The notes beneath the pieces are model-generated. The model saw nothing but the letters and a program-made list of their open reading frames with translations. It did no database searches and was not told the origin of the DNA. DNA of 64,000 bases from Flavobacterium pokkalii (GTDB taxonomy: Bacteria > Bacteroidota > Bacteroidia > Flavobacteriales > Flavobacteriaceae): positions 1 through 64,000 of the forward strand of contig NZ_NASZ01000003.1 in assembly GCF_014596575.1 (NCBI RefSeq). Direction: 5' to 3'. The position numbers and the translations under genes were made by a program. This document shows positions 6,796 to 16,689 of this stretch, piece by piece (the stretch's first letter is position 1; every line of letters starts with the position of its first letter).

Positions 6796-8046
6796 ATGGC
6801 TTATTTATTTACGTCAGAATCTGTGAGCGAAGGACATCCGGATAAAGTAGCAGATCAAATTTCAGATGCACTAATTGATAATTTCCTGGCATTTGACGCA
6901 GACTCAAAAGTTGCTTGCGAAACATTAGTAACTACGGGTCAGGTTATTTTAGCCGGTGAGGTAAAATCAAACACTTATTTAGATGTACAACAAATTGCCC
7001 GCGATGTAATCAAAAAAATTGGATACACGAAAAGCGAGTATATGTTTGAAGCTAATTCCTGCGGTGTTCTTTCAGCTATCCACGAACAATCGGCTGATAT
7101 TAACCAGGGAGTTGACCGAAAAACTCCTGAAGAGCAAGGTGCCGGAGATCAGGGAATGATGTTTGGTTATGCCACTAACGAGACTGAAAATTATATGCCA
7201 TTGGCACTTGATTTATCACACAAACTTTTAAAAGAATTAGCTGCTTTAAGACGCGAAAATACAGCAATCACGTATTTACGTCCTGATGCGAAATCTCAGG
7301 TAACTCTTGAGTATAGCGATGACAACGTACCAGTACGTATCGATGCTATTGTTATTTCTACTCAGCACGATGACTTTGATGAAGAAACAGCTATGCTGGC
7401 TAAAATCAAAAAAGATATTATCGAAATTTTGATTCCTAGAATCATAGCTAAAAACCCGGAACACGCACATTTATTCAACGATAAAATCAACTACCACATT
7501 AACCCAACAGGAAAATTCGTAATTGGAGGACCTCACGGTGATACTGGTTTAACAGGAAGAAAAATTATTGTGGATACTTATGGTGGAAAAGGAGCTCACG
7601 GTGGTGGTGCTTTCTCCGGAAAAGATCCAAGTAAAGTAGACCGAAGTGCTGCTTATGCAACCCGCCATATTGCTAAAAACTTAGTTGCTGCCGGTGTTGC
7701 CGATGAAATCTTAGTTCAGGTTTCTTACGCAATTGGTGTAGCTGAGCCAATGGGAATTTTTATAGAAACTTACGGAACTTCAAAAGTAAATTTAACTAAT
7801 GGAGAAATCGCTAAAAAAGTAGCCGCTATTTTTGATATGCGTCCTTATTTTATCGAACAACGTTTGAAATTAAGAAATCCTATCTATAGCGAAACTGCTG
7901 CTTACGGGCACATGGGACGTACTCCTGAAGTAGTTACTAAAACTTTCTCTGCTCCTGGTGGCGAAGAAAAAACAGTAACCGTAGAATTATTCACTTGGGA
8001 AAAATTAGATTACGTTGACCAAATCAAAACTGCTTTTGGTTTATAA
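6796..8046 (+). CDS. metK: S-adenosylmethionine synthase
   Basis: A 416-residue cytosolic enzyme that makes SAM from methionine and ATP. The start is [17 protein letters not shown], with the GHPDK motif at 13-17. The ATP and triphosphate motifs are [12 protein letters not shown] at 115-126 and [13 protein letters not shown] at 244-256 (commonly GGPxGDxGLTGRK). Length is slightly above the common 380-400. It stands alone, with a terminator 23 bases after the stop. SAM, its product, should feed back through the aptamer at 6632-6740 and through the SAM-I element across the divergent region. Confidence 0.96.
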   Translation: MAYLFTSESVSEGHPDKVADQISDALIDNFLAFDADSKVACETLVTTGQVILAGEVKSNTYLDVQQIARDVIKKIGYTKSEYMFEANSCGVLSAIHEQSADINQGVDRKTPEEQGAGDQGMMFGYATNETENYMPLALDLSHKLLKELAALRRENTAITYLRPDAKSQVTLEYSDDNVPVRIDAIVISTQHDDFDEETAMLAKIKKDIIEILIPRIIAKNPEHAHLFNDKINYHINPTGKFVIGGPHGDTGLTGRKIIVDTYGGKGAHGGGAFSGKDPSKVDRSAAYATRHIAKNLVAAGVADEILVQVSYAIGVAEPMGIFIETYGTSKVNLTNGEIAKKVAAIFDMRPYFIEQRLKLRNPIYSETAAYGHMGRTPEVVTKTFSAPGGEEKTVTVELFTWEKLDYVDQIKTAFGL

Positions 8047-8068
8047 TCACTCTTCAATAATTTCAGAA

Positions 8069-8098
8069 GGCCATTCGCAAAAACGAATGGCTTTTTTA
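8069..8098 (+). terminator. intrinsic terminator after metK
   Basis: GCCATTCG, loop CAAAAA, CGAATGGC followed by TTTTTTATT. Confidence 0.85.
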
Positions 8099-8215
8099 TT
8101 TCACAAACCTCCGCGATAAAATTCAAAATCAATCTAATTTCTCCAGACAAAGACTATTTTTTTTTCTATTTTTACAACTTAAGTTAAATACAAATTATAA
8201 AACGCTAACAACATA

Positions 8216-8830
8216 ATGCACATAGCAGTAGCAGGAAATATAGGTTCAGGAAAAACAACATTAACCGCTTTACTATCCAAACATTTTAAATGGGAACCTC
8301 ATTATGAGGACGTAGTAGACAATCCTTATTTAGATGATTTTTACCATCAAATGGAGCGTTGGTCATTTAATCTTCAAATTTACTTCTTAAACAGTCGATT
8401 TCGTCAGGTGATGCAAATTCGAGAAAGCGGTAAAAAAGTAATTCAGGACAGAACCATTTATGAAGATGCTCATATTTTCGCTCCCAATCTTTATGCAATG
8501 GGCTTAATGACTACACGTGATTTTCAAAACTATTCTTCTCTTTTTGAATTGATGGAGTCTACAGTTAAAGCCCCTGATCTATTAATATACCTAAGAAGTT
8601 CCATTCCAAATTTGGTTGGACAAATTCATAAGCGAGGACGTGAATATGAAAATTCGATTTCAATTGACTACTTAAGTCGATTAAACGAACGCTACGAAGC
8701 TTGGGTTCAAACCTACAACAGAGGCAAATTATTAGTAATCGATGTTGACAAAATTAACTTTGTCGACAATCCGGAAGACCTTGGAAATATAATTGAGAGA
8801 ATCAATGCCGAATTAAACGGATTGTTTTAA
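8216..8830 (+). CDS. deoxynucleoside kinase
   Basis: A 204-residue kinase of the deoxyadenosine/deoxyguanosine kinase family. The P-loop GNIGSGKTT is at 7-15, DRTIYED at 78-84 supplies the catalytic and substrate-binding Asp-Arg pair, and a basic lid HKRGREYE follows near 140. It salvages deoxynucleosides by ATP-dependent 5'-phosphorylation in the cytosol. Length is typical. Substrate preference (dA/dG, dC or dT) cannot be read from the sequence with confidence. It is a single-gene unit that ends in a terminator shared with the convergent hppA. Confidence 0.88.
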   Translation: MHIAVAGNIGSGKTTLTALLSKHFKWEPHYEDVVDNPYLDDFYHQMERWSFNLQIYFLNSRFRQVMQIRESGKKVIQDRTIYEDAHIFAPNLYAMGLMTTRDFQNYSSLFELMESTVKAPDLLIYLRSSIPNLVGQIHKRGREYENSISIDYLSRLNERYEAWVQTYNRGKLLVIDVDKINFVDNPEDLGNIIERINAELNGLF

Positions 8831-8851
8831 TCAAAAAAATAATTACAAAAG

Positions 8852-8880
8852 AAATACCCCGAAATTTCGGGGCATTTCTA
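8852..8880. terminator. bidirectional terminator between the kinase and hppA
   Basis: A perfect 16-base palindrome CCCCGAAATTTCGGGG (8857-8872) with T-rich sequence on the 3' side of both strands, placed between two convergent genes. Confidence 0.7.
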
Positions 8881-8894
8881 TTTTTATTATCAAC

Positions 8895-11309
8895 TTACTT
8901 TTTATGAACACAACAATTCTTCTTTAAAGACGAAGCCGAACCAACAAACTTACCATTCACATCATAATGAGACAAACAAACTTCTTTTTGCTCTGGTGTA
9001 CAACGCAAACTATCACACATTTTCGCGCATTCTTCCTTAGTCATCGTTATCATTTTAGACATATCACAATGCAACATTTTAGCTGAATGCATTTCAGTTT
9101 TTTCACAACAGGAAGCCAGTGCTCCTGATTCACTTCCACTACCTAAAATTGGCGCAATAACCAAACCAATTAAACAAGTCAGTTTAATTAAAATATTCAT
9201 CGAAGGCCCTGAAGTATCTTTAAACGGATCTCCTACCGTATCTCCAGTAACAGCTGCCTTATGCGCATCAGATCCTTTATAAGTCATTTCTCCATTTATC
9301 ATAACACCAGCTTCAAATGATTTCTTCGCATTATCCCAGGCTCCTCCGGCATTATTTTGAAAAACAGCCCAAAGCACACCTGAAACCGTAACTCCGGCCA
9401 TATACCCACCTAACATTTCCGCTATCAACTGATTGTTATCTGCATAAACCAATTTACCGATTAAAACTATAGCTATTGGAAAACCAATAGTCAGAATCCC
9501 CGGCAACATCATTTCACGCAAAGCTGCCTTGGTCGAAATGGCTACACATTTACCATATTCCGGTTTTACCGAACCTTCCATAATTCCAGGAATTTCCTTA
9601 AACTGACGACGCACTTCGTATACCATATCCATCGCTGCTTTACCCACTGAATTCATCGCCAGAGCCGAAAAAACCACTGGGATCATTCCACCAACAAACA
9701 ACATCGCTAAAACAGGTGCTTTGAAAATATTGATCCCGTCAATTCCGGTAAAAGTTACATAAGCCGCAAATAACCCCAAAGAAGTCAAAGCTGCCGAAGC
9801 AATAGCAAAACCTTTTCCGGTTGCGGCAGTTGTATTCCCTACAGAATCCAAAATATCAGTACGCGTACGAACTTCTTTAGGCAATTCACTCATCTCAGCA
9901 ATTCCACCGGCATTATCCGAAATTGGTCCAAAAGCATCAATGGCCAACTGCATAGCTGTAGTTGCCATCATTGCCGACGCCGACAAAGCTACTCCGTAAA
10001 AACCGGCCAAACTATAGGAAATCCAAATTGCACCTGCAAATAATAAAACCGTTGGAAAAGTAGAAACCATCCCTGTTGCCAAACCGGCAATCACATTCGT
10101 CCCAGCTCCGGTTGACGATTTTTGAACAATTTCCAGCACTGGTTTCGTCCCTAAACCGGTATAATATTCCGTAACCGACGAAATTACCCCGCCTACAATC
10201 AATCCAACGATAGTTGCATAAAAAACACGCATCGATGAAACTTCCTGACTTCCTTCACCAAAAAATTCCATTTGCATGGTTGAAGGCAACATATATTGCA
10301 CTAAAAAGAAACAACTAACAGCAGTTAAAATAATCGCAATCCAGTTCCCTTTATTCAAGGCTTTCTGAACCTGTGCTTCCTTTGCATTATCATCAGTAAT
10401 TTTCACCAATAATGTTCCGATAATTGAAAATAAAATCCCAAAACCAGCAATAGACATGGGTAACAAAATTGGCCCAACACCATTAAAAGCATCATTAATA
10501 TTTCCTCCCATATCTTTAATGACATAATTTCCCAAAACCATTGCCGCTAAAACGGTAGCCACGTAAGAACCAAATAAATCAGCCCCCATTCCCGCTACGT
10601 CACCCACGTTATCACCTACGTTATCAGCAATAGTTGCCGGATTTCGAGGATCATCTTCCGGAATTCCGGCCTCCACTTTTCCTACTAAATCAGCACCTAC
10701 ATCGGCAGCTTTAGTATAAATTCCGCCTCCAACGCGAGCAAATAACGCAATAGATTCAGCACCTAACGAAAAACCGGCCAGTGTTTCTAAAACTACAGTC
10801 ATGTCTTCGGTAGAAGTCCAGGAACCATTCATAAAAAAATGAAAAAAGAAAATAAAAAAAGAAGTCAAACCTAAAACCGCCAAACCAGCCACTCCTAAAC
10901 CCATCACTGTTCCTCCGCCAAAAGAAACTTTTAAAGCCTGGGGCAAACTACTTCGGGCAGCCTGCGTGGTTCGGACATTAGTTTTCGTGGCAATTTTCAT
11001 TCCCATATTTCCGGCTAAAGCAGAAAAGAAGGCTCCAACTATAAAAGCAACTACAATTAATAAATGTGTTTTAACTCCTGGCAAAAAAGTGATTCCGGCT
11101 AAAACAATACTGGCAAAAAGGACAAAAACTGCCAATAATCGGTATTCCGCTTTCAGAAAAGCTAAGGCTCCTTCGTAAATATAATCCGAAATGGCCGCCA
11201 TTTTTCCGTCTCCGGCATCTTGTTTTAAAACCCAGGCTCTTTTTAAGAACATAAAAGCCAATCCTATTAATGCCATGATTACAGGCACCCAAATCATAAT
11301 TGTATTCAT
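8895..11309 (-). CDS. hppA: membrane-bound, ion-pumping pyrophosphatase with Cys-rich C-terminal extension
   Basis: An 804-residue polytopic protein that uses pyrophosphate hydrolysis to pump Na+ and/or H+ across the inner membrane. The substrate motif around [11 protein letters not shown] and the acidic run with DDPRNP and NVGDNVGD are intact. [10 protein letters not shown] has Ala where K+-independent enzymes have Lys, so it belongs to the K+-dependent group. The usual core ends after the last helix near 723. Here about 81 further residues follow with nine cysteines (two CC pairs), several His and many Met. That tail looks like a metal- or thiol-binding domain and is not part of the standard family. 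The neighbour ppa handles the same substrate in the cytosol. Confidence 0.92.
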   Translation of the reverse strand: MNTIMIWVPVIMALIGLAFMFLKRAWVLKQDAGDGKMAAISDYIYEGALAFLKAEYRLLAVFVLFASIVLAGITFLPGVKTHLLIVVAFIVGAFFSALAGNMGMKIATKTNVRTTQAARSSLPQALKVSFGGGTVMGLGVAGLAVLGLTSFFIFFFHFFMNGSWTSTEDMTVVLETLAGFSLGAESIALFARVGGGIYTKAADVGADLVGKVEAGIPEDDPRNPATIADNVGDNVGDVAGMGADLFGSYVATVLAAMVLGNYVIKDMGGNINDAFNGVGPILLPMSIAGFGILFSIIGTLLVKITDDNAKEAQVQKALNKGNWIAIILTAVSCFFLVQYMLPSTMQMEFFGEGSQEVSSMRVFYATIVGLIVGGVISSVTEYYTGLGTKPVLEIVQKSSTGAGTNVIAGLATGMVSTFPTVLLFAGAIWISYSLAGFYGVALSASAMMATTAMQLAIDAFGPISDNAGGIAEMSELPKEVRTRTDILDSVGNTTAATGKGFAIASAALTSLGLFAAYVTFTGIDGINIFKAPVLAMLFVGGMIPVVFSALAMNSVGKAAMDMVYEVRRQFKEIPGIMEGSVKPEYGKCVAISTKAALREMMLPGILTIGFPIAIVLIGKLVYADNNQLIAEMLGGYMAGVTVSGVLWAVFQNNAGGAWDNAKKSFEAGVMINGEMTYKGSDAHKAAVTGDTVGDPFKDTSGPSMNILIKLTCLIGLVIAPILGSGSESGALASCCEKTEMHSAKMLHCDMSKMITMTKEECAKMCDSLRCTPEQKEVCLSHYDVNGKFVGSASSLKKNCCVHKK

Positions 11310-11361
11310 AAATTCGTTTTTGGTTAAGGTTAATAATCAACAGTATACAAACGAATTTAAA

Positions 11362-11400
11362 CAAAAAAAGCAATACTCTTACAGAATATTGCTTTTTTTA
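11362..11400 (-). terminator. intrinsic terminator after ppa
   Basis: On the minus strand AGCAATATTCT, loop GTA, AGAGTATTGCT (one mismatch) is followed by TTTTTTTGT. It separates ppa from hppA, so the two are probably transcribed separately. The plus strand also ends in T, so it may work both ways. Confidence 0.8.
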
Positions 11401-11418
11401 CATTTTTATAAACTTGAA

Positions 11419-11949
11419 TTATTTGATACTAAATAATCCTGCTGGTTTGTTTTCAATTTGCTCGAAACGCTCTGTACATTGTCTTAAAATCTCAAGAGCT
11501 TCGTTAACATCTCCCCAACCTTCAACATCTACCTGTTTGTTTTCAAGGTCTTTGTACACTTGGAAAAAGTGTTCAATTTCTTTTAATAAGTGAGGATTAA
11601 CATCTGATAAATCATTTAATTTATTCCAAATTGGATCTGAAACCGGTACACAAACAATTTTTTCATCCGGACCTTTATCATCTGCCATGTGGAAAACACC
11701 AATTGGTTTAACTTCCATAACACATCCAGGGAAAGTTGGCTCATTTACTAAAACCAAAACATCTAACGGATCTCCGTCTAATGCTAAAGTTTCAGGAATA
11801 AATCCGTAATCAGCAGGATACATCATTGAAGAGAATAACATTCTGTCAAAACGCATTCTTTTGATTTCGAAATCATATTCGTATTTATTTCTACTTCCTC
11901 TAGGAATTTCGATCAAAACATCGAAAGTGTTTATTTTGTCTGCAGTCAT
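11419..11949 (-). CDS. ppa: soluble inorganic pyrophosphatase, family I
   Basis: A 176-residue cytosolic enzyme that hydrolyses pyrophosphate to phosphate with Mg2+. The family I signature DGDPLDVLV is at 58-66 and supplies three metal-binding aspartates; the basic FDRM region lies before it. Length is typical. It stands between a good promoter (11984-12014) and its own terminator. The cell therefore has both an energy-wasting soluble and an energy-conserving membrane pyrophosphatase, encoded side by side. Confidence 0.95.
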   Translation of the reverse strand: MTADKINTFDVLIEIPRGSRNKYEYDFEIKRMRFDRMLFSSMMYPADYGFIPETLALDGDPLDVLVLVNEPTFPGCVMEVKPIGVFHMADDKGPDEKIVCVPVSDPIWNKLNDLSDVNPHLLKEIEHFFQVYKDLENKQVDVEGWGDVNEALEILRQCTERFEQIENKPAGLFSIK

Positions 11950-11983
11950 TTTTTAATTATCTTAAGTTGAATTTATTTGGGCA

Positions 11984-12014
11984 CAAAAGTAATTTAATTC
12001 CTCATTTATAGCAA
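11984..12014 (-). promoter_or_regulatory. ppa promoter
   Basis: On the minus strand TTG, 20 bases, TACTTTTG: both consensus boxes match exactly with proper spacing. Confidence 0.7.
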
Positions 12015-12058
12015 AACATTTGTACTGAAAAAGAAGAACAAAACTTTTATTTAATGTT

Positions 12059-14548
12059 TTAGAAATAAAAACCAAATGAACCTTTTACAGAAAATTTCTG
12101 TGCATCAGGAGCGTTCAAATAATTCCCTCTCCAGGTAAAATCGATTCGGAAGACTTTAAAAATATTTCCAATTCCGGCACTGTACTCCCAATATCCACTT
12201 TCAGGCGACTGATAAATTAAGCCGGAAGCATTAATAGCTCTGTTAGCATCCGAAATAGTTCCAAAAACACCTCTGGCACCAACAATCTCCCTCCAGTTTA
12301 ACTTTCTCATAAAAGGAATTCTGGAAAACAAACGTCCTCCAAAATTATGCTCCCATTGCAAAGTAGCATATTGATCTGCTACAAACTCATAGAAATTAAG
12401 GTTTGTAAAAGTATTTTCAATGGTAAAATACGACTGATTCCCCGGAATCACACTCATCAAGCCTAAGGGAATAGTTCCAAATGTTTTTCCTAATTCCAAA
12501 GTCAAATTAGTACGTCCGAGAGGCCCGATAATAATAGGCTGCTTATAATACAATTGCAGTTTATCGTAATCAAAATCGCTATTAAACAAGCCTTTAAATC
12601 CATGACTGTAATTGATATAAAAACGACTAAACGGACTATCTACCACATTTCTTTCCACACCAAAACCTATCATTTTTCGATTTGGCGCCAATTCGACCTG
12701 AAAATTCACTTCGGATTGTTTTACATCGCTTCTTGTTGTAGTTTGAGTTGCATCTGTATAATAATCTAATTTGAAAGTATCTGAAGCCGATTCTAAAGTT
12801 CTATAGGAAAACCCTGCCTGAAACATCAGGTTTTTAACCGGCTCGATTTCAACTGCCAAATTCGACAAATTAATATTCGTCAATTTTCCGTTACTACTAG
12901 TTGAAACCAATGAAGACGAAGCAAAACTTCTTCCTAAAACATCATTTGTTGTAGTTAAGCTCGCCCCGATTTGTTCTACATCCCGACGGTTTCCTCCCGA
13001 AATAATGATTCGGTTTTTCTTATCCACCATCCATTTTCCGGAAATACCGTATTTGAATTTATTATCATCAAATCCATAAGCCGTATAACCTTGCAATCTC
13101 CACAGATCATTTGGACCAAAATAAGTTCGTCCACCTGTTCGGATTCGGATTCCTTCCACCTCATTGTATCCAAAGGTGGAAAATATTGGTCCATAATCAA
13201 AATGCCCAAATTGAACATAACCACTTCCAAGAATCGAAACCAGATTGTACAAACGCTTGAATTTCTTCACCGTTTGTAACGTATCCAGCATTTTATAAAT
13301 CCCTTTTTCGTCTTTATTCAGATTTTCAAAACGGTTTTCTTCCCAATATTTATCCGATTTATTATAAACGTCATTATCGATATAATTCACCTCCTCTTTA
13401 TAAAAAGAAGCCGGTTTCTCGATATTAAATTTATGATTTTGATACAAAGTAGTACGTTTTCCATAAACTCCTCTGGATTCATCTTTTTTTCTCAAAGCAA
13501 AATCCGACATCATATAATCACGAGTTAACAAGAAAACCGAATCATTTTCTACCTCAAATTCCTGCTCGATGTAAATATCTTTCACCCAGTTAATATTAGC
13601 ACTTTTAGTAACAGCCATATTAATTTTCTTAATGGCAAAAGTGGTATCATTTACCCAAAAATCACCTTTAAAAGTCAGCTCATTTTTTCTTCTCGGATAA
13701 AAAATAATGTTGTAACACCATTTTTTATCAATAAAAGCACTATCTCTTAAAACATAATTATAAACATCAATACCTGTTTTAGATAATGGACTAGTAAAAC
13801 TTTTATCAAAAAAAGTCATGTGATTATTGTAAATATCATAATCGGAATACAAGTCTTTTACAAAAGATAAAATCTGCTGATTATCACTAAATCCGGAGTT
13901 TTTATTAGCCTTAAGTTTCTCTTTTACCTTTTTAAGTTTATTATTTCCATAAACATCCATTAAAGACTCATTGATAAAAATAGGCAAATAGGTTTTTCCG
14001 GTAACTCTCGAAGTATCAACATGTTTAAAAACAAATTCCATCCCTTTGAAAAGTTTGCTTTTCATAAAAGCACTATCGATAGTATTCATATCGAATTCTA
14101 CTTTTTCGTACTTCTCCATTTGGTATTGATCAAACTGATACAAGCCGTTTTTCCGTTTTCTTTCCCAAATTTTTCGAAGAATATCTAAAGCCGGATTATT
14201 CTTTTTAGAAGTTTTTCCGGCATAAATAACTACTTCTTTGAGTTCTTCAACATCCTTTAAAATCACTTTAAAATTGTAATTCACTGCTTTCTCCAAAGTA
14301 ATTTCCCTATCCGAAAAACCTACCGAAGAAACCAATAAAGTAGTATATGTATTAGGTGATTCGATATAAAAACGTCCGTCTTCATTAGACATCACTCCCC
14401 GATTAGAACCTTTCAAAACAACATTCGCAAAAGGAACCGGCTGATTGTTTTTATCTACAACCATCCCGCTCACTTTAGTTTGGGCAAAAAGTGTTGTAAA
14501 AACAGAAAAAATAAAAACCAATGCTAAAAACAAGTACTTCTTACTCAT
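12059..14548 (-). CDS. large outer-membrane protein with carboxypeptidase-like regulatory domain (DUF5686-like)
   Basis: 829 residues. A signal peptide (about 1-22, ending LFAQ) is followed by a carboxypeptidase-regulatory-like beta-sandwich at about 24-110 (VSGMVVDKNNQPVPFANVVL). The long remainder ends in many alternating hydrophobic strands and a terminal aromatic (FGFYF), as in outer-membrane barrels. This layout fits the DUF5686 family of Bacteroidota, whose function is not established. It is not a classic TonB receptor because I see no plug domain. It starts 69 bases after pdhB, but a strong terminator separates them. Confidence 0.75.
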   Translation of the reverse strand: MSKKYLFLALVFIFSVFTTLFAQTKVSGMVVDKNNQPVPFANVVLKGSNRGVMSNEDGRFYIESPNTYTTLLVSSVGFSDREITLEKAVNYNFKVILKDVEELKEVVIYAGKTSKKNNPALDILRKIWERKRKNGLYQFDQYQMEKYEKVEFDMNTIDSAFMKSKLFKGMEFVFKHVDTSRVTGKTYLPIFINESLMDVYGNNKLKKVKEKLKANKNSGFSDNQQILSFVKDLYSDYDIYNNHMTFFDKSFTSPLSKTGIDVYNYVLRDSAFIDKKWCYNIIFYPRRKNELTFKGDFWVNDTTFAIKKINMAVTKSANINWVKDIYIEQEFEVENDSVFLLTRDYMMSDFALRKKDESRGVYGKRTTLYQNHKFNIEKPASFYKEEVNYIDNDVYNKSDKYWEENRFENLNKDEKGIYKMLDTLQTVKKFKRLYNLVSILGSGYVQFGHFDYGPIFSTFGYNEVEGIRIRTGGRTYFGPNDLWRLQGYTAYGFDDNKFKYGISGKWMVDKKNRIIISGGNRRDVEQIGASLTTTNDVLGRSFASSSLVSTSSNGKLTNINLSNLAVEIEPVKNLMFQAGFSYRTLESASDTFKLDYYTDATQTTTRSDVKQSEVNFQVELAPNRKMIGFGVERNVVDSPFSRFYINYSHGFKGLFNSDFDYDKLQLYYKQPIIIGPLGRTNLTLELGKTFGTIPLGLMSVIPGNQSYFTIENTFTNLNFYEFVADQYATLQWEHNFGGRLFSRIPFMRKLNWREIVGARGVFGTISDANRAINASGLIYQSPESGYWEYSAGIGNIFKVFRIDFTWRGNYLNAPDAQKFSVKGSFGFYF

Positions 14549-14559
14549 ATAGTAAATTT

Positions 14560-14597
14560 AAAAAAAAAGCTTCATCAAACTAACGTAAGATGAAGCC
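14560..14597 (-). terminator. intrinsic terminator after pdhB
   Basis: On the minus strand GCTTCATC, 12-base loop, GATGAAGC followed by nine T. Confidence 0.85.
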
Positions 14598-14617
14598 TTC
14601 ATAGTATTTATGATGTA

Positions 14618-15595
14618 TTATTTATACATTACTTTCTTTACCGCTTTTACAACATCAGCTGCATTAGGCAACCATTCTTTTAATAATACCGGAGAATATG
14701 GCGCCGGAGTATCAGCTGTTGTGATTCTTTGAATAGGTGCATCCAAGAAATCAAAAGCCTGCTCCTGAACGATATACGTAATCTCAGAAGAAATACTTGC
14801 TACTGGCCAGGCTTCTTCAAGAATTACTAAACGATTTGTTTTCTTCACTGATTTCAAGATAGCTTCCTGATCCATTGGACGAACGGTTCTCAAGTCGATA
14901 ATCTCACAAGAGATTCCTTCTTTAGCCAATTCATCAGCAGCAATAAAAGCTTCTTTGATAATTTTTCCAAAAGAAACGATAGTTACATCTGTTCCTTCTC
15001 TTTTGATATCCGCAACTCCAATTGGAATTACATATTCTCCTTCAGGAACTTCACCTTTGTCACCGTACATTTGCTCAGATTCCATGAAAATAACAGGATC
15101 GTTATCACGAATAGCTGCTTTTAAAAGACCTTTTGCATCATAAGGTGTAGAAGGCACAATCACTTTAAGCCCCGGAGTATTTGCAAACCAGTTTTCTAAA
15201 GCTTGCGAGTGTGTTGCTCCTAACTGACCAGCAGAAGCTGTTGGTCCACGAAAAACGATAGGCACGTTAAATTGTCCACCTGTCATTTGACGCATTTTAG
15301 CAGCATTATTTATAATTTGATCAATACCAACTAAACAGAAATTGAAAGTCATGTATTCAACAATAGGTCTGCAACCATTCATTGCTGAACCTACAGCAAT
15401 ACCTGAAAAACCTAACTCTGCAATTGGAGTATCAATAACTCTTTTATCTCCAAATTCAGCAAGCATCCCTTTAGACGCTTTATAAGCTCCATTGTACTCT
15501 GCAACTTCTTCACCCATTAAATATATGGACTCATCACGACGCATTTCCTCACTCATCGCTTCGCAAATGGCCTCTCTAAATTGTATCGTTCTCAT
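14618..15595 (-). CDS. pdhB: pyruvate dehydrogenase E1 component, beta subunit
   Basis: A 325-residue transketolase-like beta subunit, the partner of a thiamine-diphosphate E1 alpha subunit that is not in this window. The N-terminus (MRTIQFREAICEAMSEEMRR), GEEVAEYNGAYK near 28-39, EYMTFNFC near 79-86 and the C-terminal domain with EEAWPVASISSEI fit the PdhB group. Branched-chain oxoacid dehydrogenase beta is a close relative, but similarity to the pyruvate type looks stronger. It is a single gene with its own promoter at 15630-15663 and terminator. Confidence 0.9.
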   Translation of the reverse strand: MRTIQFREAICEAMSEEMRRDESIYLMGEEVAEYNGAYKASKGMLAEFGDKRVIDTPIAELGFSGIAVGSAMNGCRPIVEYMTFNFCLVGIDQIINNAAKMRQMTGGQFNVPIVFRGPTASAGQLGATHSQALENWFANTPGLKVIVPSTPYDAKGLLKAAIRDNDPVIFMESEQMYGDKGEVPEGEYVIPIGVADIKREGTDVTIVSFGKIIKEAFIAADELAKEGISCEIIDLRTVRPMDQEAILKSVKKTNRLVILEEAWPVASISSEITYIVQEQAFDFLDAPIQRITTADTPAPYSPVLLKEWLPNAADVVKAVKKVMYK

Positions 15596-15629
15596 ATTAG
15601 ATATAGTATGTATATAATTTTCAAAGCAG

Positions 15630-15663
15630 CAAAAATAAATATTTTAAACCATTTAAGCATCAA
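15630..15663 (-). promoter_or_regulatory. pdhB promoter
   Basis: On the minus strand TTG, 23 bases, TATTTTTG, about 35 bases before the start codon. Confidence 0.6.
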
Positions 15664-15817
15664 TTAAGCTAAATATTCCGCTTTAAATTCTAACATCTTA
15701 TTATCGGTATGTGAATATCTTCTGTTTATCGCTCAATTTCGCAGCTAAAAAACAAACAAAAACAATTTTCAAAACCGCTAAGTAGTTATTAATAACAAAT
15801 TATTCGAAATATTGTTC

Positions 15818-15825
15818 TAATTTTG
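15818..15825 (+). promoter_or_regulatory. -7 box of the etfBA promoter
   Basis: TAATTTTG matches the consensus. It overlaps a GTG that could start a longer frame (15825), so translation must begin downstream, at the ATG at 15861. Confidence 0.6.
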
Positions 15826-15860
15826 TGACTCAATCTACGAAATATATAAAATATTCAAAC

Positions 15861-16607
15861 ATGAAAATACTAGTTTGCATCAGTCATGTTCCTGATACTA
15901 CCTCAAAAATTAATTTTACCAACAACGATACTGAATTTGACACCAATGGTGTACAATATGTTATCAATCCTAATGATGAATTCGGATTAACCCGTGCCAT
16001 TTGGTTCCAAGAACAACAAGGCGCAACTGTAACCGTAGTAAATGTAGGCGGTCCGGAAACCGAACCAACTTTAAGAAAAGCTTTAGCCATTGGAGCAAAT
16101 GAGGCTATTCGCATCAACGCAACTCCTACAGATGGTTTTTTTGTAGCCAAACAATTAGCGGAAGTAGTTAAAAACGGCGTATACGATTTAGTAATTGCTG
16201 GTAAAGAATCATTAGATTATAATGGAGGAATGGTTCCGGGAATGACCGCAGCGCTTTCAGGATATAACTTTTTAAATTCATGTATTGATATTGCAGTTGA
16301 CGGAAACAATGTAAAAGCCGTTCGCGAAATTGACGGAGGAAAAGAAACTGTTTCTACTTCATTACCATTAATTATCGGTACTCAAAAAGGAATCGTTGAA
16401 GAAAAAGATTTACGTATTCCAAACATGAGAGGAATTATGACTGCCAGAACGAAACCTTTAAATATTACAGAAGCTGTTGATGCTCCTGCAAATACCAAAG
16501 CAGTAAAATTTGAAAAACCGGCTCCAAAATCAGCGATCAAAATGATTTCTCCTGATAATTTAGACGAGCTAATCGACTTATTACACAACGAAGCGAAAGT
16601 AATTTAG
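15861..16607 (+). CDS. etfB: electron transfer flavoprotein, beta subunit
   Basis: 248 residues from the ATG at 15861. Start chosen because the N-terminus MKILVCISHVPD is the family start and the promoter box covers the longer alternative. It forms a heterodimer with EtfA, binds AMP, and passes electrons from acyl-CoA and other dehydrogenases to the quinone pool. NPNDEFGLTRA (about 43-53) and the AGKESLDYNGG region (about 114-124) fit the family. etfA follows after 82 bases that contain a direct repeat CCGAATAAACA (16655-16665 and 16671-16681). Confidence 0.93.
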   Translation: MKILVCISHVPDTTSKINFTNNDTEFDTNGVQYVINPNDEFGLTRAIWFQEQQGATVTVVNVGGPETEPTLRKALAIGANEAIRINATPTDGFFVAKQLAEVVKNGVYDLVIAGKESLDYNGGMVPGMTAALSGYNFLNSCIDIAVDGNNVKAVREIDGGKETVSTSLPLIIGTQKGIVEEKDLRIPNMRGIMTARTKPLNITEAVDAPANTKAVKFEKPAPKSAIKMISPDNLDELIDLLHNEAKVI

Positions 16608-16689
16608 TATTCCGTTAGCAGTTGCAGTAATCAGTTTTTCATTGCGACAAAAGACCGAATAAACAAATAACCGAATAAACATAAAGAAT

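Noticed and set aside
11071..11373. 100-residue minus-strand frame over the hppA start
   Set aside because: It overlaps the first helices of hppA in another frame, and its first part spans the terminator and leader between ppa and hppA.
12971..13279. 102- and 84-residue frames overlapping the DUF5686-like gene
   Set aside because: Both are out-of-frame readings of a long coding region, without start signals or domains.
15825..15860. Longer etfB from a GTG at 15825
   Set aside because: The codon overlaps a consensus -7 box, and the family N-terminus begins at the ATG at 15861.
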